Shown piece after piece: positions 8,940 through 17,867 of a stretch of DNA of 48,989 nt. The notes beneath the pieces are model-generated. The model ran no database searches and was not told the origin of the DNA. It saw only the letters and a program-made list of their open reading frames with translations. The DNA lies in the NCBI GenBank assembly GCA_017435645.1, contig JAFSER010000007.1, positions 1 through 48,989 on the forward strand, read 5' to 3'. This stretch comes from Clostridium sp. GTDB taxonomy: Bacteria; Bacillota; Clostridia; Clostridiales; Clostridiaceae. The position numbers and the translations under genes are program-made. The stretch's first letter is position 1. The number at the start of each line of letters is the position of its first letter.

Positions 8940-10698
8940 AAATTACATTACAGGAGTATGGGGAGTAGAAATTCTATTACTCATAGTATCTGTAATAATA
9001 TTAGTAATAGGGTTTTATCAATCCTTCAATTATACATATTCAAAATTAGGAATAAATACTTTTGATGCTTTATTTAATGAAGAGAAATATTTGAGATCTA
9101 TGATATATTATGATAGTGAAAGTATATCAAAATATATATATTCAAATTCAAATAATTTAGAGGATATTAGTGCATTAAAATATGAAAATGAACATTTATT
9201 AGATAATTATTATTATAATGATAGAATATTTTATGTTTTGATAAATAAGGAAACAGGAGATTTTACTACAAGTGATATTAATTTGTATAATTTTGTTTCT
9301 GGATCAGAAGGTAACACAACAATTTTAGAAGACAATATAAATTTATATTTTAAGGAAGGGGAATTAATTTCTACAAGAATAGATAATAATGAAAGTTATA
9401 ATTATTATGTTAGTAATACAAGTGATAAAATAGATTTATCTAATGTAGAGAAATATATTGAAATTTACTTTTGTAATCCAAATTTATATTCTTATGTAAT
9501 TCAAACAGAATCAATTACAGCTAAAGCTATGATATTGGCAACTATATTTGTTTCATTGTTGTTTTTTAAGATTATATTTAATGTGATATTCAACAGAAAT
9601 AATATTCATTTAGAAATTAAGCTATTAAATAGATTATTTTTTGTAATAAGATATGGATATGCATATAGAAATACAAGAAATAAAATACTTATATCATTTG
9701 GAATAGCGATAACTGTGATAGTAATATACTTATATTTAGTTGCAGGGATAAAAAATCAAAATCTATTAGTAACATTTTTAACTAGATATCCATTTAAGGG
9801 AACATTAATATTAATATTAATACCTTTAATATGTGTTATATATTCATTAAAAAAAAGTTTAGATATTACTATTATTAATGATGGATTAAAGAAAATAAAC
9901 TCTGGAGATTTAGAATATACTCTTGGAAATATAGGTGAAAGAGAGGTTAAAGAACTAGTAGAAAATATAAATAAAATAAAAGATGGATATAAAATATCAT
10001 TAAACGAGCAGATAAAAAATGAAAAGTTAAAAACAGAATTAATTTCTAATGTATCTCATGATTTAAAAACTCCATTAACCTCTATTATTAATTATGTAAA
10101 TATATTAAATGATCCTAATATAACAGAAGAGGAAAGAAAGGATTATTTAATGATATTAGACAAAAATTCTAAAAGACTAAAAACATTAATAGAGGATTTA
10201 TTTGAAGCCTCTAAGTTAAATAGTGGGAAAATGAAGTTAGAGAAAAAATGTTTAGATATAGTATCTTTGGTATATCAAGGTATAGGGGAATATTCTAACT
10301 TATATGAAGAAAAGAATATAGAGTTTAAGGTCAATTCAACTGATGAAGAAATAATTTTAAAATTAGATGGAAAACTAATGTCTAGAGTATTTGAAAATTT
10401 AATAGTTAATGCTCTTAAATATTCTTTAAACAATACTAGAGTATATATAAATATTATAGATAATGAAAATTATGTAGATATATCATTTAAAAATATTTCA
10501 AATTATGAGTTAGATTTTAATACAGAAGATATTTTTGAGAGATTTACTAGAGCAGATAAATCAAGAAATTCATCTATAGAGGGTTCTGGAATGGGACTTG
10601 CAATAGCAAAAAGTATTATAGAGCTTCATGAGGGCAATATAAAAATTGAGGTAGAAGGAGATATGTTTAAAATATATCTTAGTATTCCTAGAAAATAA
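8923..10698 (+). CDS. Membrane sensor histidine kinase
   Basis: I place the start at TTG 8923, because GGGGAG (8905-8910) lies 12 bases before it. A TTG at 8911 would abut that site. The start overlaps the regulator gene by 17 bases, so the two are translationally coupled. The protein has about 591 residues: a first membrane segment near 15-35, an outside domain of about 160 residues, then three more membrane segments between about 200 and 315. A linker and HisKA domain follow, with phospho-His near 379 in 'ISNVSHDLKTPLTSIINY'. The ATPase domain has N box 'NLIVNALKYS' and G box 'GSGMGLAIAKSIIELH'. The stimulus is unknown; the outside domain matches nothing I recognise. Confidence 0.93.
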   Translation: MREKIKNYITGVWGVEILLLIVSVIILVIGFYQSFNYTYSKLGINTFDALFNEEKYLRSMIYYDSESISKYIYSNSNNLEDISALKYENEHLLDNYYYNDRIFYVLINKETGDFTTSDINLYNFVSGSEGNTTILEDNINLYFKEGELISTRIDNNESYNYYVSNTSDKIDLSNVEKYIEIYFCNPNLYSYVIQTESITAKAMILATIFVSLLFFKIIFNVIFNRNNIHLEIKLLNRLFFVIRYGYAYRNTRNKILISFGIAITVIVIYLYLVAGIKNQNLLVTFLTRYPFKGTLILILIPLICVIYSLKKSLDITIINDGLKKINSGDLEYTLGNIGEREVKELVENINKIKDGYKISLNEQIKNEKLKTELISNVSHDLKTPLTSIINYVNILNDPNITEEERKDYLMILDKNSKRLKTLIEDLFEASKLNSGKMKLEKKCLDIVSLVYQGIGEYSNLYEEKNIEFKVNSTDEEIILKLDGKLMSRVFENLIVNALKYSLNNTRVYINIIDNENYVDISFKNISNYELDFNTEDIFERFTRADKSRNSSIEGSGMGLAIAKSIIELHEGNIKIEVEGDMFKIYLSIPRK

Positions 10699-10779
10699 TG
10701 TATAATCTAAATAGATTATTAATTATTAATGTGATAAGCTATTTATAGTATTAAATTTTAAATATTAAGGAGTGAGAAA

Positions 10780-11136
10780 ATGAAAGTATTATTTGTAGAA
10801 TATCCAAGATGTACAACATGCAAGAAGGCAAAAAAATATTTAGAGGATAATAATATTGAATTTATAGATAGACATATAGTTGATGAAAATCCATCTAAAG
10901 AAGAGTTAAAGCTTTGGCTTGATAAAAGTGGATTAACAATAAATAAATTTTTTAATACATCAGGTAAGCTTTATAGAGAAATGGAACTAAAGGATAAGGT
11001 TAAAACTTTACCAAAAGAGGAGCTTTTAAATATATTATCAACAAATGGGATGTTAGTAAAAAGACCAATTATAGTTACAGAAGATACAGTTTTAGTAGGT
11101 TTCAAAGAAGACCAATGGAATGAGATATTAAAATAA
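10780..11136 (+). CDS. Spx/ArsC-like thioredoxin-fold protein
   Basis: This 118-residue protein of the ArsC/Spx/YffB family starts behind TAAGGAG. The CTTC redox motif lies at residues 11-14 (PRCTTCKKA), and the C-terminal 'GMLVKRPIIV' carries the cis-Pro and basic residue typical of the fold. Family members are glutaredoxin-linked arsenate reductases or, in Spx, redox-sensing regulators that bind RNA polymerase. No arsenic genes are adjacent, and the N terminus is not classical Spx, so the role is left open. It follows the kinase by 81 bases; a weak AT hairpin (10702-10719) lies between. Confidence 0.8.
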   Translation: MKVLFVEYPRCTTCKKAKKYLEDNNIEFIDRHIVDENPSKEELKLWLDKSGLTINKFFNTSGKLYREMELKDKVKTLPKEELLNILSTNGMLVKRPIIVTEDTVLVGFKEDQWNEILK

Positions 11137-11189
11137 ATATTTTAACATAAGTATACTTCTGCAATTATTAATATAATTTGATAGTTAAT

Positions 11190-11229
11190 GAAAAAAGAAG
11201 TTATTCAAAGAGATAGCTTCTTTTTTTAT
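11190..11229 (+). terminator. Terminator after the Spx/ArsC-like gene
   Basis: AAAAAAGAAGTTAT pairs with ATAGCTTCTTTTTT (one G-U) around a short loop, ending in a T tract. Confidence 0.88.
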
Positions 11230-11283
11230 GAATATTTTAAATTATTAAGATTTACAAGTATAATAAAGAAAATTATAATAGAT

Positions 11284-11337
11284 ACTATATGTTGTATGTA
11301 TTTACTTTTGAAATAAGCAGATAATACTATATATAGT
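11284..11337 (+). promoter_or_regulatory. Paired NrdR-box-like palindromes before nrdA
   Basis: ACTATATATAGT (11326-11337) is a perfect palindrome. ACTATATGTTGT (11284-11295) is a degenerate copy of it. Their centres are 42 bases apart, four helical turns. NrdR, the ATP/dATP-sensing repressor of ribonucleotide reductase genes, binds two such ACWATATWT-type boxes on the same face of the helix. The downstream box ends 14 bases before the nrdA start and touches the AGGAGG site, a location suited to repression. Confidence 0.65.
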
Positions 11338-11351
11338 AGGAGGGTGAAAAG

Positions 11352-13580
11352 GTGGATTTACTAGAGGTTTGTAAAAATACTTTAAGAGAATTAAAGGATT
11401 ATAATGATAGTTATACAGAAGAGAAATTATTTGAAGAATTAAAGAATATAATAAGACCTAATATGACAAATAGTGAAATTAGGGATTCAATTATACAAGT
11501 TTCATTAGAATTAACTACAGATACTGAACCAGAGTGGCAAAGAATTTCTGAGAGGCTTTATGTAGAAAGATTGTATGATGAAGTAAGAAAAAATAGAAAT
11601 TTAAATAATAATGAAAGTTTATATAAAAATTTATATAAATTTATCAGAGAGTTAACTAATAAAGGTTTATACGGAAAGTATATTTTAGAAAATTATACAG
11701 AAGAAGATGTCTTAGAATTAGAATCAGAAATAAAGCCAGAAAGAGATTTTCTTTTTACTTATAGTGGAATTAATCTTTTAGCTAATAGATATTTAATTCA
11801 AGATTATGATAAGAGTAAACTAGAGTTACCTCAGCAAATGTTTATGGGAATAGCTATGCATTTAGCAATACCAGAAAAAAAGGAAAATAGAGTAGCTTGG
11901 GCTAAAAGATTTTATAATGTATTAAGTTCTCTTAAGGCTACTATGGCAACACCAACTATGTCTAATGCAAGAAAGCCATTTTATCAACTAAGTTCTTGTT
12001 TTATAGATACTGTTGATGATAGCTTAAAGGGGATATATAAGTCCTTAGATAATTTTTCTGAGGTATCTAAATTTGGTGGTGGAATGGGAATATACATAGG
12101 TAAGGTTAGAGCTTTAGAATCACCAATAAGAGGTTTTAAGGGGGCTTCAGGGGGAGTAATACCATGGATAAAGCTGTTTAATGATACAGCAATTGCAGTA
12201 GATCAATTAGGTGTTAGAAATGGATCAGTTGCAATTTGGATAGATGCATGGCATAAAGATTTACCAGAATTTTTACAGTTAAAAACCAATAATGGAGATG
12301 ATAGAAAAAAAGCTCACGATATTTTTCCTGGATTATGTTATCCAGATTTATTTTGGAAGCTAGCAGAGACAGATATAGATGCTAATTGGTATATGATGTG
12401 TCCTCATGAAATAAGATTAAATAAAGGATATTCCTTAGAAGACTTCTATGGAGAAGAATGGGAAAAGAAATATTACGAGTGCGTTAATGATAAAAATATA
12501 AGTAAACGGGTTATGAGTGTTAAAGATATAGTTAGATTAATAATTAAGAGCGCAGCAGAAACAGGTACTCCTTTTGCTTTTTATAGAGATACTGCAAATA
12601 AGATGAATCCTAATAAGCATAATGGAATGATATATTCTTCTAATCTATGTACAGAAATTATGCAAAATATGAGTGCTATGGATATTAAAAAATCAGAAAT
12701 AATAGATGAAAATGGAGATAAAATAATAGTTGAAAAGGTTAAGGCAGGAGATTTTGTAGTTTGTAATCTTTCATCAATAGTATTAGGAAACGTCGAAGTA
12801 AAAGATGATGAGGAATTAGGATATGTAGTAGAAACTCAAATTAGAGCTATGGATAATGTTATAGACTTAAATTATTACTCAGTGCCATTTGCAGAAGTAA
12901 CTAATAAGAAATATAGAGCAATAGGACTTGGAACAAGTGGCTATCATCATATGTTAGCAAATAATTTAATACATTGGACATCAGATGAGCATAAGGATTT
13001 TGTAGATGATGTTTATGAAAGAATAAATTATCATGCTATAAGGGCTAGTATGAATATAGCTAAGGAAAAGGGAAGCTATCCTTGTTTTGAAAATTCAGAT
13101 TGGCAAACTGGGGAATACTTTAGATTAAGAGATTATAAATCTGAAAAATGGATTGAGCTTCAAAATAATATTAAAAAATTTGGTATTAGAAATGGATATT
13201 TAATGGCAGTAGCACCTAATGGATCTACAGCTACTATTGCAGGAACATCAGAAGGTATAGACCCAGTAATGTCTAGATTTTGGCTTGAGGAAAAGAAGGG
13301 AAGTATAATTCCAAAAACAGCGCCAAATCTTAATGAAGAAAATTATTGGTATTATAATTCTGCATATAATATAGATCAAAAATGGTGTGTTGAAATTAAT
13401 GGAATAAGACAAAGACATATAGATCAAGGACAATCATTTAATTTATATATAACTACAAATTATACTATGAGACAGATTATGAATTTATATATAGAAGCAT
13501 GCAAAGTTGGAGTTAAATCTATTTATTATGTAAGATCAAAATCATTAACAGTAGCTGACTGTGAAAGTTGTTCAGCATAA
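11352..13580 (+). CDS. nrdA: Class Ia ribonucleotide reductase, large subunit
   Basis: This 742-residue alpha chain starts at GTG 11352 behind AGGAGG. It reduces ribonucleotides to deoxyribonucleotides. By comparison with the E. coli enzyme, Cys216 (LSSC), the Asn431-Cys433-Glu435 set (NLCTE) and Cys471 form the active site. The Tyr-Tyr of 'SIYYVRSK' passes the radical, and the C-terminal tail ends with a C-x-x-C pair (737, 740) for re-reduction. The N terminus is odd. It begins inside what would be the ATP cone, lacks the KRDG-type nucleotide loop, and an in-frame stop at 11337-11339 rules out a longer start. Overall dATP inhibition is therefore probably lost. nrdB follows 37 bases later. 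Confidence 0.93.
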   Translation: MDLLEVCKNTLRELKDYNDSYTEEKLFEELKNIIRPNMTNSEIRDSIIQVSLELTTDTEPEWQRISERLYVERLYDEVRKNRNLNNNESLYKNLYKFIRELTNKGLYGKYILENYTEEDVLELESEIKPERDFLFTYSGINLLANRYLIQDYDKSKLELPQQMFMGIAMHLAIPEKKENRVAWAKRFYNVLSSLKATMATPTMSNARKPFYQLSSCFIDTVDDSLKGIYKSLDNFSEVSKFGGGMGIYIGKVRALESPIRGFKGASGGVIPWIKLFNDTAIAVDQLGVRNGSVAIWIDAWHKDLPEFLQLKTNNGDDRKKAHDIFPGLCYPDLFWKLAETDIDANWYMMCPHEIRLNKGYSLEDFYGEEWEKKYYECVNDKNISKRVMSVKDIVRLIIKSAAETGTPFAFYRDTANKMNPNKHNGMIYSSNLCTEIMQNMSAMDIKKSEIIDENGDKIIVEKVKAGDFVVCNLSSIVLGNVEVKDDEELGYVVETQIRAMDNVIDLNYYSVPFAEVTNKKYRAIGLGTSGYHHMLANNLIHWTSDEHKDFVDDVYERINYHAIRASMNIAKEKGSYPCFENSDWQTGEYFRLRDYKSEKWIELQNNIKKFGIRNGYLMAVAPNGSTATIAGTSEGIDPVMSRFWLEEKKGSIIPKTAPNLNEENYWYYNSAYNIDQKWCVEINGIRQRHIDQGQSFNLYITTNYTMRQIMNLYIEACKVGVKSIYYVRSKSLTVADCESCSA

Positions 13581-13617
13581 TATTAGTAACAATAAGAGAA
13601 TTGGAGAGAAAAAGCAT

Positions 13618-14652
13618 ATGTTTGTTAATAAAAAACCACTTTTTAATGAATTTGGTGATATAGATATATCAAAAAAAAGGATAATTAATGGCAATACAAC
13701 TAATTTAAATGATTTTAATAATATGAAGTATGGATGGGTTTCAGATTGGTATAGGCAAGCAATGAATAATTTTTGGATTCCAGAAGAAATAAATCTAGCT
13801 CAAGATTTAAAGGATTATAATAAACTAACTAAGGATGAAAGACTAGCTTATGATAAAATACTTTCATTTTTAATATTTTTAGATTCAATTCAAACAGCTA
13901 ATATATCAAATATAAATAACTATATATCAGCTAGTGAAATTAACTTATGTTTAACAATTCAGGGATTTCAAGAAGCTGTACATTCACAAAGTTATAGTTA
14001 TATGTTAGATACGATTTGTTCACCAGAGAAAAGAAATGAAATTTTATATCAATGGAAGAAGGATAAGATTCTTTTAGAAAGAAATAAGTTTATTGGAGAT
14101 TTATATAATAATTTTTTAGAAAATCCTTCGAAGGTTAATTTAGTAAAGACTCTAATGGCAAATTATATACTAGAGGGGATATATTTTTATTCAGGCTTTA
14201 TGTTCTTTTACAATCTTGAAAGGAATGGGAAAATGCCAGGCTCAGCTCAAGAGATAAGGTATATAAATAGAGATGAAAATACCCATCTTTGGCTGTTTAG
14301 AAATATATTAAAAGAAATTCAAATAGAAGAACCAGAGGTATTTACTAAAGAATTAAAAGATGAGTTAAAACAGATGATGATATCAGGAGTAAACAATGAG
14401 ATTTTATGGGGACATTATGTAATTGGAGATAATATTCAAGGGTTAAATAAAAATCTTATAACAAGTTATATAAAATATTTAGGAAATAAGAGAATGAAGG
14501 CCATTGGATTAGAAGAAATATATGAAGGATATTCTAAAAATCCAGCTACATGGGTAGACATATTTGCAGATGCTAATTCAGTAAAGACAGATTTTTTTGA
14601 GGCAAAGTCAACAGCTTATGCTAAAGTAGGAGCATTAATAGACGATTTATAA
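13618..14652 (+). CDS. nrdB: Class Ia ribonucleotide reductase, small subunit
   Basis: This is 344 residues from ATG 13618, behind GGAGAG; an upstream GTG inside nrdA is in frame but has no site. All radical-cofactor residues are present: Asp89 (FLDSIQ), Glu119, His122 and the radical Tyr126 ('EAVHSQSYSYM'), then Glu186, Glu220 and His223 (NRDENTH). The Tyr marks it as an ordinary di-metal tyrosyl-radical subunit and not the Tyr-less Ic type. It generates the radical that NrdA uses and therefore needs oxygen or a flavoprotein oxidant, which is notable in a probable anaerobe. No nrdI or nrdH is adjacent. Confidence 0.94.
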   Translation: MFVNKKPLFNEFGDIDISKKRIINGNTTNLNDFNNMKYGWVSDWYRQAMNNFWIPEEINLAQDLKDYNKLTKDERLAYDKILSFLIFLDSIQTANISNINNYISASEINLCLTIQGFQEAVHSQSYSYMLDTICSPEKRNEILYQWKKDKILLERNKFIGDLYNNFLENPSKVNLVKTLMANYILEGIYFYSGFMFFYNLERNGKMPGSAQEIRYINRDENTHLWLFRNILKEIQIEEPEVFTKELKDELKQMMISGVNNEILWGHYVIGDNIQGLNKNLITSYIKYLGNKRMKAIGLEEIYEGYSKNPATWVDIFADANSVKTDFFEAKSTAYAKVGALIDDL

Positions 14653-14784
14653 AGAAAAAACGACTAAAATGTAAAAAAAAGTATAAATTAATAATATAAA
14701 TTTAGAAAAATTATAGATAGAAATATAAAAATTTTTAAAAGATTAAATACAAATAGAAAATTATAAAAATTATGTGTATTTTTA

Positions 14785-14812
14785 TTAACATAAAGAAAAA
14801 ATATGGTATAAT
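14785..14812 (+). promoter_or_regulatory. Likely sigma-A promoter of ptsI
   Basis: TTAACA (14785-14790) and TATAAT (14807-14812) are 16 bases apart, upstream of ptsI and with no other gene between. No terminator is seen between nrdB and this promoter. Confidence 0.6.
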
Positions 14813-14908
14813 ACAAGAGGTTATAATTAACAAATAAAGTAGATACAAATTGATTTTAATTTAGTAGGTTGCTTTATAGCTAGTAATTTAAGGAGGAATC
14901 TCAAAAAA

Positions 14909-16528
14909 ATGAAAAAAGGTATAGCTGCATCTAAGGGATATGCAATAGGAAAAGTATTTTTACAAGAACATGAAGAGATAATAATAACAGATTCTAAAGT
15001 TTCAGATGTAGAAGCAGAAAAAGAAGTTCTACATAAGGCTCTAGAAAAAGCCAAGGTTCAACTTAGCGCAATAAGAGATAAGGCATTAAAGGAAATAGGA
15101 GAACATGAAGCTCAAGTTTTTGAAGCACACCTAACTTTATTAGATGATCCTGAATTTACAGGGGGAATGTTATTAGAAATTGAATCTAGTAGCATTAACG
15201 CAATGAAAGCAGTTGAAAATGTAACAAACACTTTTGTTATGATTTTTGAATCAATGGAAGACGAATACATGAAAGAAAGAGCTGCTGATATAAAAGATGT
15301 TTCTAAGAGAATAATTTCTAATTTAGCAGGAAAGGGTGGAGACGATTTTGCTATTACAGAAGAAAATACAGTAGTTGTAGCTCATGATTTAACTCCATCA
15401 GATACAGCTCAATTAGATAGAAGTAAAGTAATTGGTTTCCTAACTAATATTGGAGGAAGAACTTCTCACTCAGCTATTATGGCTAGAACTTTAGAAATAC
15501 CTGCAATAGTTGGACTAAAGGACATTACTACTTCAGTTAAAAATGGAGATACAGTTATAGTTGATGGTATCGAAGGTATATGTATAATAAACCCAGATCA
15601 ATCAGTTATAGATGAATATACTGCAAAGAGAGAAAAATTCTTAGCAGAACAAGAAGAATTAAAGGAATTAATATCAGTTAAAACAGTTACTAAGTCAGGA
15701 AGAAGAATTGAAGTTTGTGGAAATATCGGATCACCTGCAGATGCTGAAGCAGTAATTGCTAATGGTGGAGACGGTGTTGGATTATTCAGAACTGAATTCT
15801 TATATATGGATAGAGATTCTGCTCCAACAGAAGAAGAACAATTTGAAGCTTACAAAAAAGTTCTTGAAGTAATGGACGGAAAGCAAGTTGTTATAAGAAC
15901 ATTAGATATTGGTGGAGATAAAACACTACCATACTTACCATTACCAGAGGAAATGAATCCATTCTTAGGATATAGAGCTATAAGACTATGTTTAGATAGA
16001 AAAGATATATTTAAAGTTCAAATAAGAGCATTACTAAGAGCTTCTGTATATGGAAATCTTGCAGTTATGTTCCCAATGATTTCAGGCTTAGAAGAATTCC
16101 AAGCTGCAAAAGAATTTGTTGAAGAATGTAAAGCAGAATTAAAAGCAGAAGGAAAGGAATACTCAGAAAAAATTCAATGGGGTATAATGGTAGAGATACC
16201 TGCTGCTGCTGTATATGCTGATGAATTAGCTAAGCATGTAGATTTCTTCTCAATAGGGACTAATGACTTAATTCAATATACATTAGCTGCAGATAGAATG
16301 AGTGAAAAAGTATCATACCTTTATAATCCAATGCACCCAGCTGTATTAAGATTAATAAAGATGACTATTGATGGAGCTCACAAACATGGTAAGTGGGTTG
16401 GAATGTGTGGAGAAATGGCAGGAGATGAAACAGCTATTCCTACATTAGTTGAATATGGTTTAGATGAATTCTCAATGAGTTCAACGTCAATTTTAACAGC
16501 TAAAAAAATAATATTAGAACAAGAATAA
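14909..16528 (+). CDS. ptsI: PTS enzyme I (phosphoenolpyruvate-protein phosphotransferase)
   Basis: This is 539 residues with a strong AAGGAGG site. Enzyme I takes phosphate from phosphoenolpyruvate on His187 ('GGRTSHSAIMAR') and passes it to HPr, starting sugar uptake by the PTS. The N-terminal HPr-binding helices are followed by the swivelling His domain and the PEP-binding barrel, with 'GVGLFRTEFLYMDR', 'RTLDIGGDKTLPYL', 'GTNDLIQYTLAADR' and the C-terminal Cys in 'GMCGEMAGD'. Length is slightly under the usual 570 but all domains are present. No ptsH is adjacent, as often in clostridia. It uses slightly more C-ending codons than its neighbours, as expected of a highly expressed gene. Confidence 0.96.
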   Translation: MKKGIAASKGYAIGKVFLQEHEEIIITDSKVSDVEAEKEVLHKALEKAKVQLSAIRDKALKEIGEHEAQVFEAHLTLLDDPEFTGGMLLEIESSSINAMKAVENVTNTFVMIFESMEDEYMKERAADIKDVSKRIISNLAGKGGDDFAITEENTVVVAHDLTPSDTAQLDRSKVIGFLTNIGGRTSHSAIMARTLEIPAIVGLKDITTSVKNGDTVIVDGIEGICIINPDQSVIDEYTAKREKFLAEQEELKELISVKTVTKSGRRIEVCGNIGSPADAEAVIANGGDGVGLFRTEFLYMDRDSAPTEEEQFEAYKKVLEVMDGKQVVIRTLDIGGDKTLPYLPLPEEMNPFLGYRAIRLCLDRKDIFKVQIRALLRASVYGNLAVMFPMISGLEEFQAAKEFVEECKAELKAEGKEYSEKIQWGIMVEIPAAAVYADELAKHVDFFSIGTNDLIQYTLAADRMSEKVSYLYNPMHPAVLRLIKMTIDGAHKHGKWVGMCGEMAGDETAIPTLVEYGLDEFSMSSTSILTAKKIILEQE

Positions 16529-16541
16529 TTAAATTTAAGAA

Positions 16542-16574
16542 AAGTCGCATACTATAAATGCGGCTTTTTTATTT
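16542..16574 (+). terminator. Terminator of ptsI
   Basis: AAGTCGCAT pairs with ATGCGGCTT (one G-U) around ACTATAA, followed by T residues. Confidence 0.92.
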
Positions 16575-16602
16575 TATATAATATTTTACAAGGTGGTGTA
16601 TT

Positions 16603-17142
16603 ATGAAAAAAATTATAGAGATGTTTATAGCATTCTTTAAAATAGGAGCCTTTACCTTTGGAGGTGGATATGCCATGATTCCATTAATAGAGCAGGAAGT
16701 CATAAGGAATAAAAAGTGGATTGAAAAAGATGAGTTTATGGATGTTTTAGTAGTATCACAAAGCTTACCTGGCGCAATAGCAATTAATCTTTCTATATTT
16801 TTAGGGTATAAAATAGCTGGAATTATAGGTGCTATTATAGCAGTACTTGCAGTTATCCTACCATCCTTTTCTATTATTTTAATTATAGCAGCATTTTTTA
16901 TGCAATTTAGAGATAATTATTATATAAATGCAGCTTTCAAAGGAATAAATGCAGCAGTTCCATTATTGATATTAATGGGAGCTATAAGCTTAAGTAAAGG
17001 AATAGATAAAAACATTAGGAATGTTTTAATAATAATAATTGCTCTTGTAGGATTAGAATTTCTTAATATAAATCCAATTATAGTAATTATAGCTTCAGCC
17101 TTATATGGAATTATTTTTCTAAGAGAGAAGGTGGAGAAGTAG
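16603..17142 (+). CDS. Chromate transporter family protein, first half
   Basis: This 179-residue membrane protein is a single CHR domain with four to six membrane helices. It shows the family motifs 'FGGGYAMIPLIEQEV' near the start and 'VSQSLPGAIAINLSIFLGYK' near residue 50. Long chromate transporters are fusions of two such domains; many Firmicutes instead carry two adjacent short genes, as here. The next gene overlaps this one by one base. Members expel chromate in some bacteria, but the natural substrate in anaerobes is usually unknown. Confidence 0.9.
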   Translation: MKKIIEMFIAFFKIGAFTFGGGYAMIPLIEQEVIRNKKWIEKDEFMDVLVVSQSLPGAIAINLSIFLGYKIAGIIGAIIAVLAVILPSFSIILIIAAFFMQFRDNYYINAAFKGINAAVPLLILMGAISLSKGIDKNIRNVLIIIIALVGLEFLNINPIIVIIASALYGIIFLREKVEK

Positions 17143-17666
17143 TGGATTTATTAATTAGAGTTTTTATTGAGTTTTTAAAAATAGGAACATTTAGCTTTGG
17201 TGGGGGATATGCAATGCTACCTTTTATTCAAAAAGAAATTGTAGAAAAAAATAATTGGATTAACATTAATGAGTTCATGGATATTATAGGAATATCACAA
17301 ATGACACCAGGGCCTATTGCAATAAATTCAGCTACATTTGTTGGATATAAGATTTCAGGAGTTATAGGTAGTATTACAGCTACCTTAGGAGTAGTTTTTA
17401 CATCATTTATATTAGTATCTATAATAAATAAGTTTTTAGAAAAGTTTAAGGAATCAATAATAATAAAATCAGCATTACTTGGAATGAGACCAGTTTTAAT
17501 TGCTTTAATACTCAAGGCTTTTATTGATTTAGCTATAGAATCTTATATGGATGGCAAAAGTATAGTAATAGCTTTTATTATAATTGGAGTGTTAATGGGA
17601 AAAAAGATTCAACCAATTTCATTAATAATTTTTTCGGGGATAATGGGGATAATTTTTTATACTTAG
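17142..17666 (+). CDS. Chromate transporter family protein, second half
   Basis: This 174-residue CHR-domain membrane protein is paired with the previous gene. The GTG start shares the last base of the upstream TAG stop, with GGTGGAG just before it, so the two are translationally coupled and probably form a heterodimer. It has 'FSFGGGYAMLPFIQKEI' and 'ISQMTPGPIAINSATFVGYK', the same motifs as its partner, which indicates an old tandem duplication. The two halves likely insert in opposite orientations, as known for short CHR pairs; this is inference here. Confidence 0.9.
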   Translation: MDLLIRVFIEFLKIGTFSFGGGYAMLPFIQKEIVEKNNWININEFMDIIGISQMTPGPIAINSATFVGYKISGVIGSITATLGVVFTSFILVSIINKFLEKFKESIIIKSALLGMRPVLIALILKAFIDLAIESYMDGKSIVIAFIIIGVLMGKKIQPISLIIFSGIMGIIFYT

Positions 17667-17867
17667 CTTTTAATTATGTGGATAATTTTATGTTATAAAA
17701 AATATTAAAAATTAACTAAGTATACAGGAAAAAGTATGGTAAGGCTATATTAATAATAAATTATTCATAGTTTATTTAGAGTAATAAAAAGAAGCAGGAG
17801 TAATAAATTAGTAAAGAATAAAATAACTAATAAATTTATAAAAATGTAATTTTGAAAGGAAGGTAGT

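Noticed and set aside
10702..10719. Hairpin ATAATCT/AGATTAT as a terminator between the kinase and the Spx-like gene
   Set aside because: It is short, all AT-weak and has no T tract, so I did not list it as a terminator.
13561..13617. N-terminal extension of NrdB overlapping nrdA
   Set aside because: No ribosome site before the GTG at 13561, while GGAGAG is well placed for ATG 13618.
13882..14286. Class Ic (tyrosine-free) type for NrdB
   Set aside because: Tyr126 is present four residues after His122, as in ordinary tyrosyl-radical subunits.
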